From Puerhibacterium puerhi (GTDB taxonomy: Bacteria > Actinomycetota > Actinomycetes > Actinomycetales > Cellulomonadaceae), in NCBI RefSeq assembly GCF_009846865.1, contig NZ_WUWN01000011.1, positions 1 to 64,000 on the forward strand: DNA of 64,000 nucleotides, in the 5' to 3' direction. How positions within the stretch are numbered: the first letter of the stretch is position 1; every line of letters begins with the position of its first letter. Shown piece after piece: positions 47,817 to 56,136 of this stretch. The notes beneath the pieces are model-generated. The model was not told the origin of the DNA. It saw nothing but the letters and a program-made list of their open reading frames with translations, and searched no databases. Both the position numbers and the translations under genes were made by a program.

Positions 47817-49088
47817 GTGCGTACCTGGCAGGCTCCCGAGATCCCCCAGCTCCCCGGCCCGCAGGACGGACGGCGGGACCCCGTCGTCGTGCACGACTCC
47901 ACCACCCGCGGGCTGGTCGAGGCCGCCCCGGGCGAGCAGGCCCGGCTGTACGCGTGCGGCATCACGCCGTACGACGCCACGCACCTGGGCCACGCCAACA
48001 CCTACCTGGCGTTCGACCTGCTGCAGCGCGCCTGGCTCGACGCCGGCAAGACGGTGACCTACGTCTCGAACGTCACCGACGTCGACGACCCGCTGCTGGA
48101 GCGCGCCGACGCCACCGGCGTCGACTGGCGCGACCTGGCCGCCGAGCAGACCCAGCTCTTCCGCGACGACATGACCGCCCTGCGCATGCTGCCGCCGGCG
48201 ACCTGGACCGGTGCCGTCGAGTCGGTGCCCGCCGTCGTCGAGGCGGTGCAGGCGCTGCTGGAGGCGGGCGCGGCCTACCGCGTGCCCGTCGAGCCCGGCG
48301 CCGGCGGCGACGCCCCCGAGCTCGGCGACGTCTACGCCGACCTCACGGCCGACCCCGACTTCGGCCGCGTCGCGGGCCTCGACGCGGGGACGATGACCGC
48401 GCTGTTCGCCGAGCGCGGCGGCGACCCGCAGCGCGAGGGCAAGAAGAACCCGCTGGACCCGCTGCTGTGGCGCCGCGAGCGGGCGGGCGAGCCGGCGTGG
48501 GACGGCGGCTCGCTCGGCACCGGCCGGCCCGGCTGGCACATCGAGTGCGCGGTCATCGCGCGCGACGGGCTCGGCCTGCCGTTCGACGTGCAGGGCGGGG
48601 GAGCGGACCTGCTGTTCCCCCACCACGAGATGTCGACGTCGCACGACCGCCTGCTGTCCGGCCGCGGGGCCGAGGGCGCGCCGCGGGTGCACGTGCACGC
48701 CGGCCTCATCGCCTACCAGGGCGCCAAGATGAGCAAGTCGCTGGGCAACCTCGTGCTGGTCTCGCGGCTGCGCGAGGCGGGCGTGGAGCCCGCGGCGATC
48801 CGGCTGGCGCTGCTGGCGCACCACTACCGCACCGAGTGGGAGTGGACGGACGCCGACCTCGCCGGCGCGCAGCAGCGCCTGGCCCGCTGGCGCGCCGCGG
48901 CGGCCGCCCCGGCGGCCGGCTCCGGCCCGACCGGCGGGGTCCTGGCCGCCGTGCGCGGAGCGCTGGCCCACGACCTCGACGCCCCGGCCGCGCTCGGCGC
49001 CGTCGACGCGTGGGCGGCCGACCCGGCGTCGGACGACCCGCTGCTGGTCGCCGCGACGGTCGACGCGCTGCTGGGCGTCCGCCTCTGA
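47817..49088 (+). CDS. mshC: MshC, cysteine:glucosaminyl-inositol ligase of mycothiol synthesis
   Basis: A 423-residue class I ligase derived from cysteinyl-tRNA synthetase. It joins cysteine to 1-D-myo-inosityl-2-amino-2-deoxy-glucopyranoside with ATP, the third step of mycothiol synthesis. The start [14 protein letters not shown] is diagnostic of MshC. The zinc/Cys site is [19 protein letters not shown] (containing the HIGH equivalent), then [15 protein letters not shown], the HxxH-type FPHHEMS, and KMSKS in AKMSKSLGN. Its presence shows the organism uses mycothiol as main thiol. It is preceded by uppP and appears leaderless. Confidence 0.96.
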   Translation: MRTWQAPEIPQLPGPQDGRRDPVVVHDSTTRGLVEAAPGEQARLYACGITPYDATHLGHANTYLAFDLLQRAWLDAGKTVTYVSNVTDVDDPLLERADATGVDWRDLAAEQTQLFRDDMTALRMLPPATWTGAVESVPAVVEAVQALLEAGAAYRVPVEPGAGGDAPELGDVYADLTADPDFGRVAGLDAGTMTALFAERGGDPQREGKKNPLDPLLWRRERAGEPAWDGGSLGTGRPGWHIECAVIARDGLGLPFDVQGGGADLLFPHHEMSTSHDRLLSGRGAEGAPRVHVHAGLIAYQGAKMSKSLGNLVLVSRLREAGVEPAAIRLALLAHHYRTEWEWTDADLAGAQQRLARWRAAAAAPAAGSGPTGGVLAAVRGALAHDLDAPAALGAVDAWAADPASDDPLLVAATVDALLGVRL

Positions 49089-49104
49089 CCCCGGCGGTGG
49101 GGGG

Positions 49105-49998
49105 CTAGGGGCGCTCGCCCCCGCCGTCCGGCTTGCCGGTGTCGCGGCGGCGCAGCCACCGCTCGAACTCCCGCGCGATCGCCTCGCCCGAGGCCTCGGG
49201 CAGCTCGGCGGTGTCCTTCGCCTCCTCCAGCTGCTGGACGTACTCAGCGATCTCGGCGTCCTCGCTCGCCAGCTCGTCGACCCCGTGCTGCCACGCCTCG
49301 GCGTCCTCCGGGAGCTCGCCGAGGGCGATCGGCTCGGCGAGCAGCTCCTCGACCCGCGCCAGGATGGCCAGGGTGGCCTTGGGCGACGGCGGGTTGGCGA
49401 CGTAGTGCGGCACTGCCGCCCACAGCGACACCGACTGGCGCCCGCGCTCGTTCGCCGCGTGCTGGAGCACGCCCACGATGCCGGTCGGGCCCTCGTAGGT
49501 GTTGGGCTCGAGGTCGAGCACCGCGCGCAAGCCCTCGTCGTCGGACGTCGCCGTCATCGGGATCGGGCGGGTGTGCGGCACGTCGGCCAGCAGCGCCCCG
49601 AGCGTGACGACCGTGCGCACGTTCCACTCCTCGGCGACGTCGAGCAGCTCGGCGCAGTACCGGCGCCAGCGCATCGACGGCTCGATGCCGTGCACGAGCA
49701 CGACGGTGCGCTGCGGCAGCTCGGCCACCCACACCGTCGTCGTCGGCCAGGTGATGGTCCGCTCGCCGTCCGGCCCGCGGCCCACGACGGGCCGGTTGAC
49801 CTGGAAGTCGTGGTACTCCTCCGGGTCGAGCTCGCGGACCTTGCGCGCGTCCCAGACCCCGGCCAGGTGCTGCAGCGCGGCGGTCGCGGCGCCGCCGGCG
49901 TCGTTCCAGCCCTCGAAGGCGGCGATCATCACGGGGTGGCGGGCCGCGTGGCGGCCGACGGGCTCGGGCACGGGGTGCTCGTGGTCCGGAGTGCTCAT
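49105..49998 (-). CDS. PAC2-family protein
   Basis: A 297-residue protein of the PAC2 (proteasome assembly chaperone 2-like) family, widespread in actinobacteria. Marks are MIAAFEGWNDAGGAATAALQ, VLVHGIEPSMRWRRYCAELL, TLGALLADVPHTRP and VGVLQHAANERG. The C-terminus is acidic. Its role is not established; it shares a fold with eukaryotic proteasome chaperones, and this genome encodes a proteasome at 56-63 kb, so a link is tempting but unproven. ATG 49998 is six bases after a minus-strand -10, yet also overlaps the ancestral surE stop as ATGA. Confidence 0.87.
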   Translation of the reverse strand: MSTPDHEHPVPEPVGRHAARHPVMIAAFEGWNDAGGAATAALQHLAGVWDARKVRELDPEEYHDFQVNRPVVGRGPDGERTITWPTTTVWVAELPQRTVVLVHGIEPSMRWRRYCAELLDVAEEWNVRTVVTLGALLADVPHTRPIPMTATSDDEGLRAVLDLEPNTYEGPTGIVGVLQHAANERGRQSVSLWAAVPHYVANPPSPKATLAILARVEELLAEPIALGELPEDAEAWQHGVDELASEDAEIAEYVQQLEEAKDTAELPEASGEAIAREFERWLRRRDTGKPDGGGERP

Positions 49999-50767
49999 CC
50001 GCCCACCATATTGCGTGCGAGCGGCGGCACCTCCAGGGACGCGTCCGCCCAGGGCGCAACCAGGAGGGTCGCCGTCGCCAGCCACGCGCGAGGAGGCCGG
50101 CGTCGGACTCCGGCTCGGTCGCCCGCTCCGTGCCCTCGTAGGACACCAGCACGCCGCCGGCCTCGTCGGACCTCGCCAGCCGCGCGTGGACCGCGCCGAA
50201 GGACGCCAGGGGCGCCTGGCGCAGCCCGCGCAGGTCTGCCGGGGCGACGTCGGGGACGTTGACGTTGAGGGTGCGCCGGCCGAGCGACGTGCCGTCCAGC
50301 CAGGCGAAGGCGTGCGCGGCCACCTCCTCGGCGGTCTCCCAGTGCGTCGGGTCCGCGCCGTCCAGCGAGACGGCCATGGACCGGATGCCCAGGGAGGTGG
50401 CGGACAGGGCCGCGCCCACCGTGCCGGAGTGCAGCACGGCGTTGCCGACGTTCGGCCCCCGGTTGACGCCGGACAGCAGCACGTCGGGCTTGGCGCCGAA
50501 GGCGCCGTAGGCCGCGACGAACGCGATGAGCGCCGGGTCGGCGGCCACGGCGAGCGACCGCACGCCGTCCGGCAGGCCGGGCGCGGCCACCGGCTCGATC
50601 GCCAGGCGGCCGTCGTCCTCGGCGCCGTGCAGCGCCGCGGACGCGCCGGAGGACTCCCGGGCCGGGGCCGCGACCACGACGTCGTACCCGGCGCGGTGGG
50701 CGACCCGCGCCAGCACCGCCAGCCCGGGGGAGCGGATCCCGTCGTCGTTGGTCACCAGTGCCAGCAC
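49995..50767 (-). pseudogene. surE: SurE 5'/3'-nucleotidase with frameshift near the 3' end
   Basis: The first ~228 codons encode a normal SurE survival nucleotidase: NDDG metal site at residues 7-10, SGASAALHG, LLSGVNRGPNVG, HSGTVGAALSAT and LNVNVP. After LLARGW the frame turns into Arg/Pro-rich text that overruns the PAC2 gene. Shifting frame by one missing base at about 50078-50079 (TGG-GCG expected) restores a family-like end, ATATLLVAPW then LEVPPLARNMVGG, with a TGA that overlaps the PAC2 ATG by four bases. The damage is downstream of the active site. It may be a true mutation or a one-base sequencing error in a G run. GTG 50767 follows GGAG; the PfkB gene is 70 bases upstream. Confidence 0.85.
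50005..50010 (-). promoter_or_regulatory. Minus-strand -10 TATGGT before PAC2 gene
   Basis: TATGGT (read on the minus strand) ends six bases before ATG 49998, inside the end of surE, suggesting an extra leaderless PAC2 transcript. Confidence 0.4.
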
Positions 50768-50837
50768 GTCGTCTCCTTCGGTCCGTGGTCGCCGTCGGCG
50801 CCGTGGGCCCCGCCGCGGGCGGGTCCCCGGCGCCGGC

Positions 50838-51773
50838 TCACGACAGCTCCTCGATGGTCACCCGCTGCGCGAACGTCTCGATCTGCTCGCGCCGGCCCGT
50901 GCCGAGCCCGTGGCGGGCCACGTTGAGCGCGCCGGCCGCCGCACCGAGCGCGACCGCCTGCGGCAGAGGGTCGCCCCGCCCCACGCCGACGGCGATGCCC
51001 GCCGTCATCGAGTCGCCGGCGCCGCGGTGGTCCACGGTGGTCATCGGCGGGGCGGTCACGAGGACGTCGCCGTCGTGGGTGACGACGAGCGTGGGCTCGT
51101 CGGCCCGCGACACGACGACGGCGGCCGGTCCCTCGCCGACCATCGTGCGGGCCGCCTTGCGCAGGTCGTCGAGCCCCGTGCCGGAGGCGAACCCGCCCTC
51201 GGCCATCTCCTCGTGGCTGATCTTCAGCACCGTGCAGCCGGCCTCGACGACGGCACGGGCCGCGTCCCCGGACAGGTCGGCCACGACGGCACGCTCGGAG
51301 GCGCGCAGGTCGTCCACGAGGCGGCCGTAGAAGTCGCCCGGCACGCCGATGTCCGACCGCGAGCCGGTCAGGACGCACACGTCCGACTCGAGCGCGCTGA
51401 CCAGGGTGGTGCCGTACAGGTCGTCCAGCGCGTGCCGGTCCAGCGGCAGCGCCGGCATCGTGGCGATCTCCTCCGGCTCGCCGCTGCGGCGGTCCTGGAC
51501 GAGCGCGCCGGCGCCCGCGGTACCGGTGGCCCGCAGCTCGAGGTCGGCGGAGCGGGCGAGGTGCGCGGTGATGTCGCCCACCTCGCCGCCGAAGGGCCCG
51601 CAGACCACCACGCGGGCACCCAGGGAGTAGGCCATGCGGGCGAGCCAGAGCCCCTGGCCGCCGGGGTGCACGTGGATCTCGGGGGCGCCGCCGGCGCGGC
51701 CCTCCTCGATCTCGACGGCGAGCAGCGGGTCCGGGGCGAGGACGCACAGGGCGGGTGCACGGTCGTCGGTCAT
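50838..51773 (-). CDS. PfkB-family sugar kinase
   Basis: A 311-residue ribokinase-fold kinase resembling 1-phosphofructokinase-type members. Sugar-binding residues lie in VHPGGQGLWLARMAYSLGA, and the ATP/anion-hole motif is DHRGAGDSMTAGIAVG with the catalytic Asp of GAGDS. The N-terminal part lacks the long lid of adenosine kinases. The substrate is not evident. ATG 51773 is six bases after a minus-strand TAGGGT. surE follows 70 bases later. The HAD gene is divergent. Confidence 0.87.
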   Translation of the reverse strand: MTDDRAPALCVLAPDPLLAVEIEEGRAGGAPEIHVHPGGQGLWLARMAYSLGARVVVCGPFGGEVGDITAHLARSADLELRATGTAGAGALVQDRRSGEPEEIATMPALPLDRHALDDLYGTTLVSALESDVCVLTGSRSDIGVPGDFYGRLVDDLRASERAVVADLSGDAARAVVEAGCTVLKISHEEMAEGGFASGTGLDDLRKAARTMVGEGPAAVVVSRADEPTLVVTHDGDVLVTAPPMTTVDHRGAGDSMTAGIAVGVGRGDPLPQAVALGAAAGALNVARHGLGTGRREQIETFAQRVTIEELS

Positions 51774-51779
51774 GGGCCG

Positions 51780-51785
51780 ACCCTA
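51780..51785 (-). promoter_or_regulatory. Minus-strand -10 TAGGGT before PfkB gene
   Basis: TAGGGT (minus strand) ends six bases before ATG 51773, predicting leaderless transcription. Confidence 0.5.
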
Positions 51786-51824
51786 GGCAGGAGAGGGGGC
51801 GCTCACCCGCCGGAGCGCGACCCG

Positions 51825-51830
51825 TAGGCT
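51825..51830 (+). promoter_or_regulatory. -10 hexamer TAGGCT, leaderless start of HAD gene
   Basis: TAGGCT ends six bases before GTG 51837. Confidence 0.5.
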
Positions 51831-51836
51831 GGTCCC

Positions 51837-52526
51837 GTGCCCGAGACCTCCCCCCGCTCCGCCCTGCCCGCCGCCGTCCTGTGGGACATGGACGGCACCC
51901 TCGTCGACACCGAGCCGTACTGGATCGCCGCCGAGCACGAGCTGGTCGAGGCCCACGGCGGCTCGTGGTCCCACGAGCAGGCGCTGCAGCTGGTGGGCAA
52001 CCCCCTGCTGACCTCGGCGCAGATCCTGCGGGACGCCGGCGTGGGCCTCGAGCCGCCGCAGATCGTGGACTGGCTGCTCGAGCGCGTCATCGCGCAGGTG
52101 CGGGTCCGGGTGCCGTGGCAGCCCGGGGCCCTCGAGCTGCTCGACGCGCTCGTCGCGGCCGGCGTGCCCTGCGCCCTCGTGACGATGTCGTACGCCTCGC
52201 TCGCCGAGGAGGTCGCCGCGCAGGGACCCGCGGGTGCGTTCCGCACGCTGGTCACGGGCGACCAGGTGACCGAGGGCAAGCCGCACCCGGAGCCCTACCT
52301 GACGGCCGCCGCGCGCCTCGGCGTCGACCCGGCCGCGTGCGTGGCCGTCGAGGACTCGCCCACGGGGATCGCCTCGGCCATGGCGGCCGGCGTGCGCACG
52401 CTCGGGGTCGAGGCGGTCGTGCCCGTGCCGCACCTGGAGGGGCTGAGCCGGGCCGTGTCGCTGACGAAGGTGGACGTGGCGACCGTCGCGCGGATCGCCG
52501 CCGGCGAGGTGCTCGACCTCACCTGA
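51837..52526 (+). CDS. HAD-superfamily hydrolase (beta-phosphoglucomutase-like)
   Basis: A 229-residue phosphatase or mutase. The nucleophile motif is WDMDGTLVDTEPYW, followed by a helical cap (residues ~25-90), motif II ALVTMSYAS, motif III Lys in TEGKPHPEPYL and the acidic motif IV AVEDSPTGIASAMAAG. It acts on a small phosphorylated metabolite that cannot be named from sequence. It converges on the RecB-like gene across a gap made wholly of 12-bp repeats. Confidence 0.9.
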   Translation: MPETSPRSALPAAVLWDMDGTLVDTEPYWIAAEHELVEAHGGSWSHEQALQLVGNPLLTSAQILRDAGVGLEPPQIVDWLLERVIAQVRVRVPWQPGALELLDALVAAGVPCALVTMSYASLAEEVAAQGPAGAFRTLVTGDQVTEGKPHPEPYLTAAARLGVDPAACVAVEDSPTGIASAMAAGVRTLGVEAVVPVPHLEGLSRAVSLTKVDVATVARIAAGEVLDLT

Positions 52527-52574
52527 TCCCGCGCCCGGTCCCGCGCCCGGTCCCGCGCCCAGTCCCGCGGCGGG
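52527..52574. repeat. Four 12-bp tandem repeats filling a convergent intergenic gap
   Basis: TCCCGCGCCCGG repeats at 52527-52538 and 52539-52550, then TCCCGCGCCCAG (52551-52562) and the diverged TCCCGCGGCGGG (52563-52574). The array exactly spans from the base after the HAD stop to the base before the RecB-like stop. Confidence 0.85.
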
Positions 52575-53492
52575 TCACGCCTCGACGGTCACGCCCAGGC
52601 GCTCGCGGACCAGCTCCGGGTCGAGCTGCGGCGGGGTGCCGCCGAAGGCGGGGCACACGGCCTGGTGGGCGCACCAGCCGCACAGCTTGCTCTGCCGCGG
52701 CGCGAAGTCGCCGGTGCGGGCGGCGGTCTCGATGGCCGACCACACGGCGCGCACCTTCTGCTCGGCGACCTCGAGCTCGCGCTCGCGCGGCTCGGCCCGC
52801 AGGATCTGGCCGTCGCCGAGGTAGACGAGCTGCAGCATCTTGGGCAGCACGCCCCGCTCGCGCCACAGCACCAGCCCGTAGAACCGCATCTGGAACAGCG
52901 CGCTCGCCTCGAACCCCGGCCGCGGCGCCCTGCCGGTCTTGTAGTCGACCACTCGGATCGCCCCGTCGGGGGCGACGTCGAGCCGGTCCACAATGCCGCG
53001 CAGCAGCGGCCCGCCGTCGAGCTGCGTCTCGACGCGCAGCTCGCGCGCCTCCGGCTGCAGCCGGTTCGGGTCCTCGAGCGTGAAGTACGTCCCGAGCAGG
53101 CGGCCGGCGCCGTCGAGCCACGCGTCGGGCGCCGTGCCCGCGGCGTCGCCGCCGGGCTGGAAGAGCTGCGCGTAGCGGGGCTCGGCCTCCAGCAGCCGGT
53201 CCCACTCGCCGGGCAGCAGCTCCAGGGCCGCCTCCCGGGTGCGCTCGCCCAGCGGCGCGTCGTAGAGCCGCTCGAGGACGGCGTGCACGAGCGTGCCGCG
53301 CGCGGCCGCGGCGCTGGGCGGCTCGGGCAGGCGGTCCACCACGCGGTAGCGGAACAGCAGCGGGCACTGCATGAAGTCGTTGGCGCGCGACGGCGACAGC
53401 GCCGGGCGACGCGGCTCGGCCGGGGCCGTGGCGGGCACGGGCCCGTCGCCCAGGGCCTCCGGGAGCAGGTCGGTCGCTGCCGTCGTCGTCAT
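52575..53492 (-). CDS. RecB-family PD-(D/E)XK exonuclease
   Basis: A 305-residue nuclease of the RecB/Cas4-like PDDEXK_1 family. It opens with LSPSRANDFMQCPLLFRYRV, has the nuclease core GIVDRLDVAPDGAIRVVDYKTG (Asp...Asp-x-Lys) and ends with LCGWCAHQAVCPAF. The one N-terminal Cys plus three C-terminal Cys make the four ligands of an iron-sulfur cluster like that of AddB and Cas4. It probably processes DNA ends in repair; it stands alone without a helicase. ATG 53492 is seven bases after a minus-strand TAGGGT. Confidence 0.9.
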   Translation of the reverse strand: MTTTAATDLLPEALGDGPVPATAPAEPRRPALSPSRANDFMQCPLLFRYRVVDRLPEPPSAAAARGTLVHAVLERLYDAPLGERTREAALELLPGEWDRLLEAEPRYAQLFQPGGDAAGTAPDAWLDGAGRLLGTYFTLEDPNRLQPEARELRVETQLDGGPLLRGIVDRLDVAPDGAIRVVDYKTGRAPRPGFEASALFQMRFYGLVLWRERGVLPKMLQLVYLGDGQILRAEPRERELEVAEQKVRAVWSAIETAARTGDFAPRQSKLCGWCAHQAVCPAFGGTPPQLDPELVRERLGVTVEA

Positions 53493-53499
53493 GCCAGCC

Positions 53500-53505
53500 A
53501 CCCTA
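53500..53505 (-). promoter_or_regulatory. Minus-strand -10 TAGGGT before RecB-like gene
   Basis: TAGGGT (minus strand) ends seven bases before ATG 53492. Confidence 0.45.
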
Positions 53506-53553
53506 GGCGCCGCCACCCACACCGTCGTCCAGGTGGTCCCCAGGCCGCACGGA

Positions 53554-53559
53554 TAGATT
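53554..53559 (+). promoter_or_regulatory. -10 hexamer TAGATT, leaderless start of site-2 protease gene
   Basis: TAGATT ends six bases before GTG 53566. Confidence 0.5.
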
Positions 53560-53565
53560 GGCCGG

Positions 53566-54798
53566 GTGACGACGCCCGCGCCGCAGACCCCACCCGGCGC
53601 CTCCCGAGGTCCGGACCGCCCGCCGACCCGGCCGCGCGCCGAGCCGCGCTCGCGCGGCTGGGTCGTGGGGCGCGTGGCCGGCGCTCCCGTGGTGGTGACC
53701 CCGTCGTGGGCGCTGGCCGCCGTCGTGCTCACCCTCGTGTTCGCGCCGACCGTGCGGCGGCTCGCGCCCGCCGCGCAGGGCGGCGGCGTCCTGCTCGTCG
53801 CCCTCGTCTTCGTGCTGCTGCTGTTCGGCTCGGTCTTCCTGCACGAGGTGGCGCACGCCCTCGTCGCGAGGGCGCGCGGGCACCGCGTCACCGAGCTGGC
53901 CGTGACGCTGTGGGGCGGGCACACCGCGTACACGGGCGCGACGCGGCGGCCGCTGGACGGGGCGCTGGTCGCCGTCGTCGGCCCGGTCACCAACCTGCTG
54001 CTGACCGCCGTCGCGGCGCTCGTCTTCCACGGCCTGTACGGGGCGCCGGTGTGGGCCGTGTGGACCGAGGGGCTGCCGCTGCGCTCCGTCGGCGCGTGGC
54101 TCCTGTTCGCGCTGGCCGCCTCGAACTTCTTCGTCGGCCTGTTCAACCTGCTGCCGGGGCTGCCGCTCGACGGTGGGCAGATCCTCGAGTCCCTGGTCTG
54201 GGGCGCCACCGGTTCCCGGGCCAAGGGCACCGTCGCCGCCGGCTGGGTGGGGCGCCTGGTGGCGCTCGGGGTCCTCGCGTGGGCGCTGGTGCTGCCGCTG
54301 GTCCTCGGGCTGCGCCCGGACTGGATCACCGTCCTGTGGGCGGCGCTGCTCGGCGCGTTCCTGTGGTCGGGCGCGGGCCAGGCGATCGTCGCGGGCCGCC
54401 GCCGCGAGGCGGTGGCCGGGCTCACCGCGCGCGGGCTGGGCACCCGCGCCGTCGTGGTGGCGACGGGCGCGTCGGTGGCGGACGCCGCCCGCGCCGTCGC
54501 CGGCGTGCCCGACGCCGCCGTGGTCGTGGTGACGCCCCAGGGCGCGCCGCTCGGGTGGGTCGACCCCGCCGCGGCCTCGTCCGTCCCGCCGGGGGCGACG
54601 GCCACGACGCCGGTCGACGCGGTCGTCGTGCCGTTCCCGCCGGGCTCGGCCGTCGAGGCGGACCTCGCCGGAGCCGACCTGCTGCAGCACGTGGCGGCCA
54701 CGTCCGCCGGCGCCCGCGTGGTGCCGGTCCTCGAGCACGGCCGGGTGGGCGGCGTGCTCGACGTCGCCCACGTCGCCCGCGCGCTCAACAGGCGCTGA
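53566..54798 (+). CDS. Site-2 protease family (M50) membrane metallopeptidase
   Basis: A 410-residue integral membrane protease. The zinc motif is FLHEVAHALVARARG inside helix ~3, and the second metal motif is NLLPGLPLDGGQIL. Six helices are visible between residues ~35 and 275. The C-terminal ~130 residues resemble a degenerate CBS pair (SVADAARAVAGVPDAAVVVV; ARVVPVLEHGRVGGVLDVAH), which may sense adenine nucleotides. Such enzymes cleave membrane proteins within the bilayer in stress signalling. The tRNA methyltransferase and proteasome genes follow, an arrangement common in actinobacteria. Confidence 0.9.
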   Translation: MTTPAPQTPPGASRGPDRPPTRPRAEPRSRGWVVGRVAGAPVVVTPSWALAAVVLTLVFAPTVRRLAPAAQGGGVLLVALVFVLLLFGSVFLHEVAHALVARARGHRVTELAVTLWGGHTAYTGATRRPLDGALVAVVGPVTNLLLTAVAALVFHGLYGAPVWAVWTEGLPLRSVGAWLLFALAASNFFVGLFNLLPGLPLDGGQILESLVWGATGSRAKGTVAAGWVGRLVALGVLAWALVLPLVLGLRPDWITVLWAALLGAFLWSGAGQAIVAGRRREAVAGLTARGLGTRAVVVATGASVADAARAVAGVPDAAVVVVTPQGAPLGWVDPAAASSVPPGATATTPVDAVVVPFPPGSAVEADLAGADLLQHVAATSAGARVVPVLEHGRVGGVLDVAHVARALNRR

Positions 54799-54858
54799 CC
54801 GCCGGCGCCGGCCGGGCGCCGGACACCCGGCACCGACCACGGGGACCGCGGGCGCCAC

Positions 54859-54864
54859 TAGACT
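54859..54864 (+). promoter_or_regulatory. -10 hexamer TAGACT before trmI
   Basis: TAGACT lies eight bases before GTG 54873, predicting no or a one- to two-base leader. Confidence 0.45.
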
Positions 54865-54872
54865 CGCCCCTC

Positions 54873-55967
54873 GTGACTTCCCCCGCTGACCGCCCGACGG
54901 GCGCCGACATCCGCCGTGGCCCCTTCCGGGTCGGCGACAAGGTCCAGCTCACCGACCCGCGCGGTCGGATGCACACGATCGTGCTGAAGCCGGGCGCCAC
55001 CTTCCACACCCACAAGGGCTACTTCCGCCACGACGACCTCGTCGGCCGGCCCGAGGGCTGGGTCGTCACCAACACCGCGGGGATCGAGTACCTGGCGCTG
55101 CGGCCGCTGCTGAGCGACTACGTGCTGTCGATGCCCCGCGGCGCCGCCGTCGTCTACCCCAAGGACGCCGGCCAGATCGTGCAGATGGCCGACATCTTCC
55201 CCGGCGCCCGCGTCGTCGAGGCCGGCGTGGGCTCGGGCGCGCTGACGATGTCCCTGCTGCGCGCCGTCGGCGACCAGGGCGAGCTGCACTCCATCGAGCG
55301 CCGCGAGGACTTCGCGGACATCGCGCGCGGCAACGTCGAGACGTTCTTCGGCGGACCGCACCCGGCCTGGCGCCTGAGCATCGGCGACCTGTCCGACGTG
55401 CTGCCCACCGTGGCCGAGCCGGGCAGCGTCGACCGCGTGGTGCTCGACATGCTCGCGCCGTGGGAGAACCTCGACGCCGTCGCGGCGGCGCTGGTGCCCG
55501 GCGGCGTCTTCCTGGCCTACGTCGCCACCGCCACGCAGCTGTCCCGGCTCGCCGAGGACCTGCGCGCGCACGGCCGGTTCGCCGAGCCGGTGGCCTGGGA
55601 GTCCATGGTGCGCGGCTGGCACCTCGAGGGCCTGGCGGTGCGCCCGCAGCACCGCATGGTGGGGCACACCGGGTTCCTGCTCACCTCCCGCCGGCTCGCC
55701 GACGGCGTCGTGCCGCCCGAGCGCAAGCGCCGGCCGCAGGGCACCAAGCCCGACGCCGCGGCGGACGTCGCGTGGGACGAGGAACAGCTCGGCCAGCGCC
55801 CGGTGTCGGACAAGAAGCTGCGCCGCGTGCGGCGCGACGTCGCCGAGTCGGCCGAGGCCGCGGCGGCGTCGGCGGCCGAGGCGTCTCGCCTGCCGGACGC
55901 CTCGGAGCAGGCCGCGCCGCGCGACGACGCGCCCGGCACGGCCCCGGACGCGCCCGCCGAGGACTGA
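54873..55967 (+). CDS. trmI: tRNA (adenine-58-N1)-methyltransferase TrmI
   Basis: A 364-residue enzyme methylating A58 in the tRNA T-loop. The N-terminal beta domain has [18 protein letters not shown] and the SAM site is [19 protein letters not shown], with [11 protein letters not shown] as the catalytic loop. The C-terminal ~80 residues after [12 protein letters not shown] are charged and Ala-rich, longer than in characterised homologues, and probably disordered. This gene lies just upstream of the proteasome ATPase gene in many actinobacteria. Confidence 0.93.
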   Translation: MTSPADRPTGADIRRGPFRVGDKVQLTDPRGRMHTIVLKPGATFHTHKGYFRHDDLVGRPEGWVVTNTAGIEYLALRPLLSDYVLSMPRGAAVVYPKDAGQIVQMADIFPGARVVEAGVGSGALTMSLLRAVGDQGELHSIERREDFADIARGNVETFFGGPHPAWRLSIGDLSDVLPTVAEPGSVDRVVLDMLAPWENLDAVAAALVPGGVFLAYVATATQLSRLAEDLRAHGRFAEPVAWESMVRGWHLEGLAVRPQHRMVGHTGFLLTSRRLADGVVPPERKRRPQGTKPDAAADVAWDEEQLGQRPVSDKKLRRVRRDVAESAEAAAASAAEASRLPDASEQAAPRDDAPGTAPDAPAED

Positions 55968-56062
55968 CGTCCCCTCGTGCCCGCCGCGTGACGGGCGCGT
56001 GAAGGCATCGCCGGTCCGCGCGAAACCTCGCGCGCCACCTCCCGTGCGGTGGGGATGCTGCG

Positions 56063-56068
56063 TAGGGT
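56063..56068 (+). promoter_or_regulatory. -10 hexamer TAGGGT upstream of arc
   Basis: TAGGGT lies 68 bases before the arc ATG, giving a leader of about 60 bases with a short GCCCTC/GAGGGC hairpin (56084-56089 with 56100-56105) and the GAGAGGGG ribosome site. Confidence 0.4.
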
Positions 56069-56136
56069 GCTGTATTCGGGACAGCCCTCCCGCCCCCGAG
56101 AGGGCCGCACCCGGAGCCGCACGAGAGGGGACCTGC

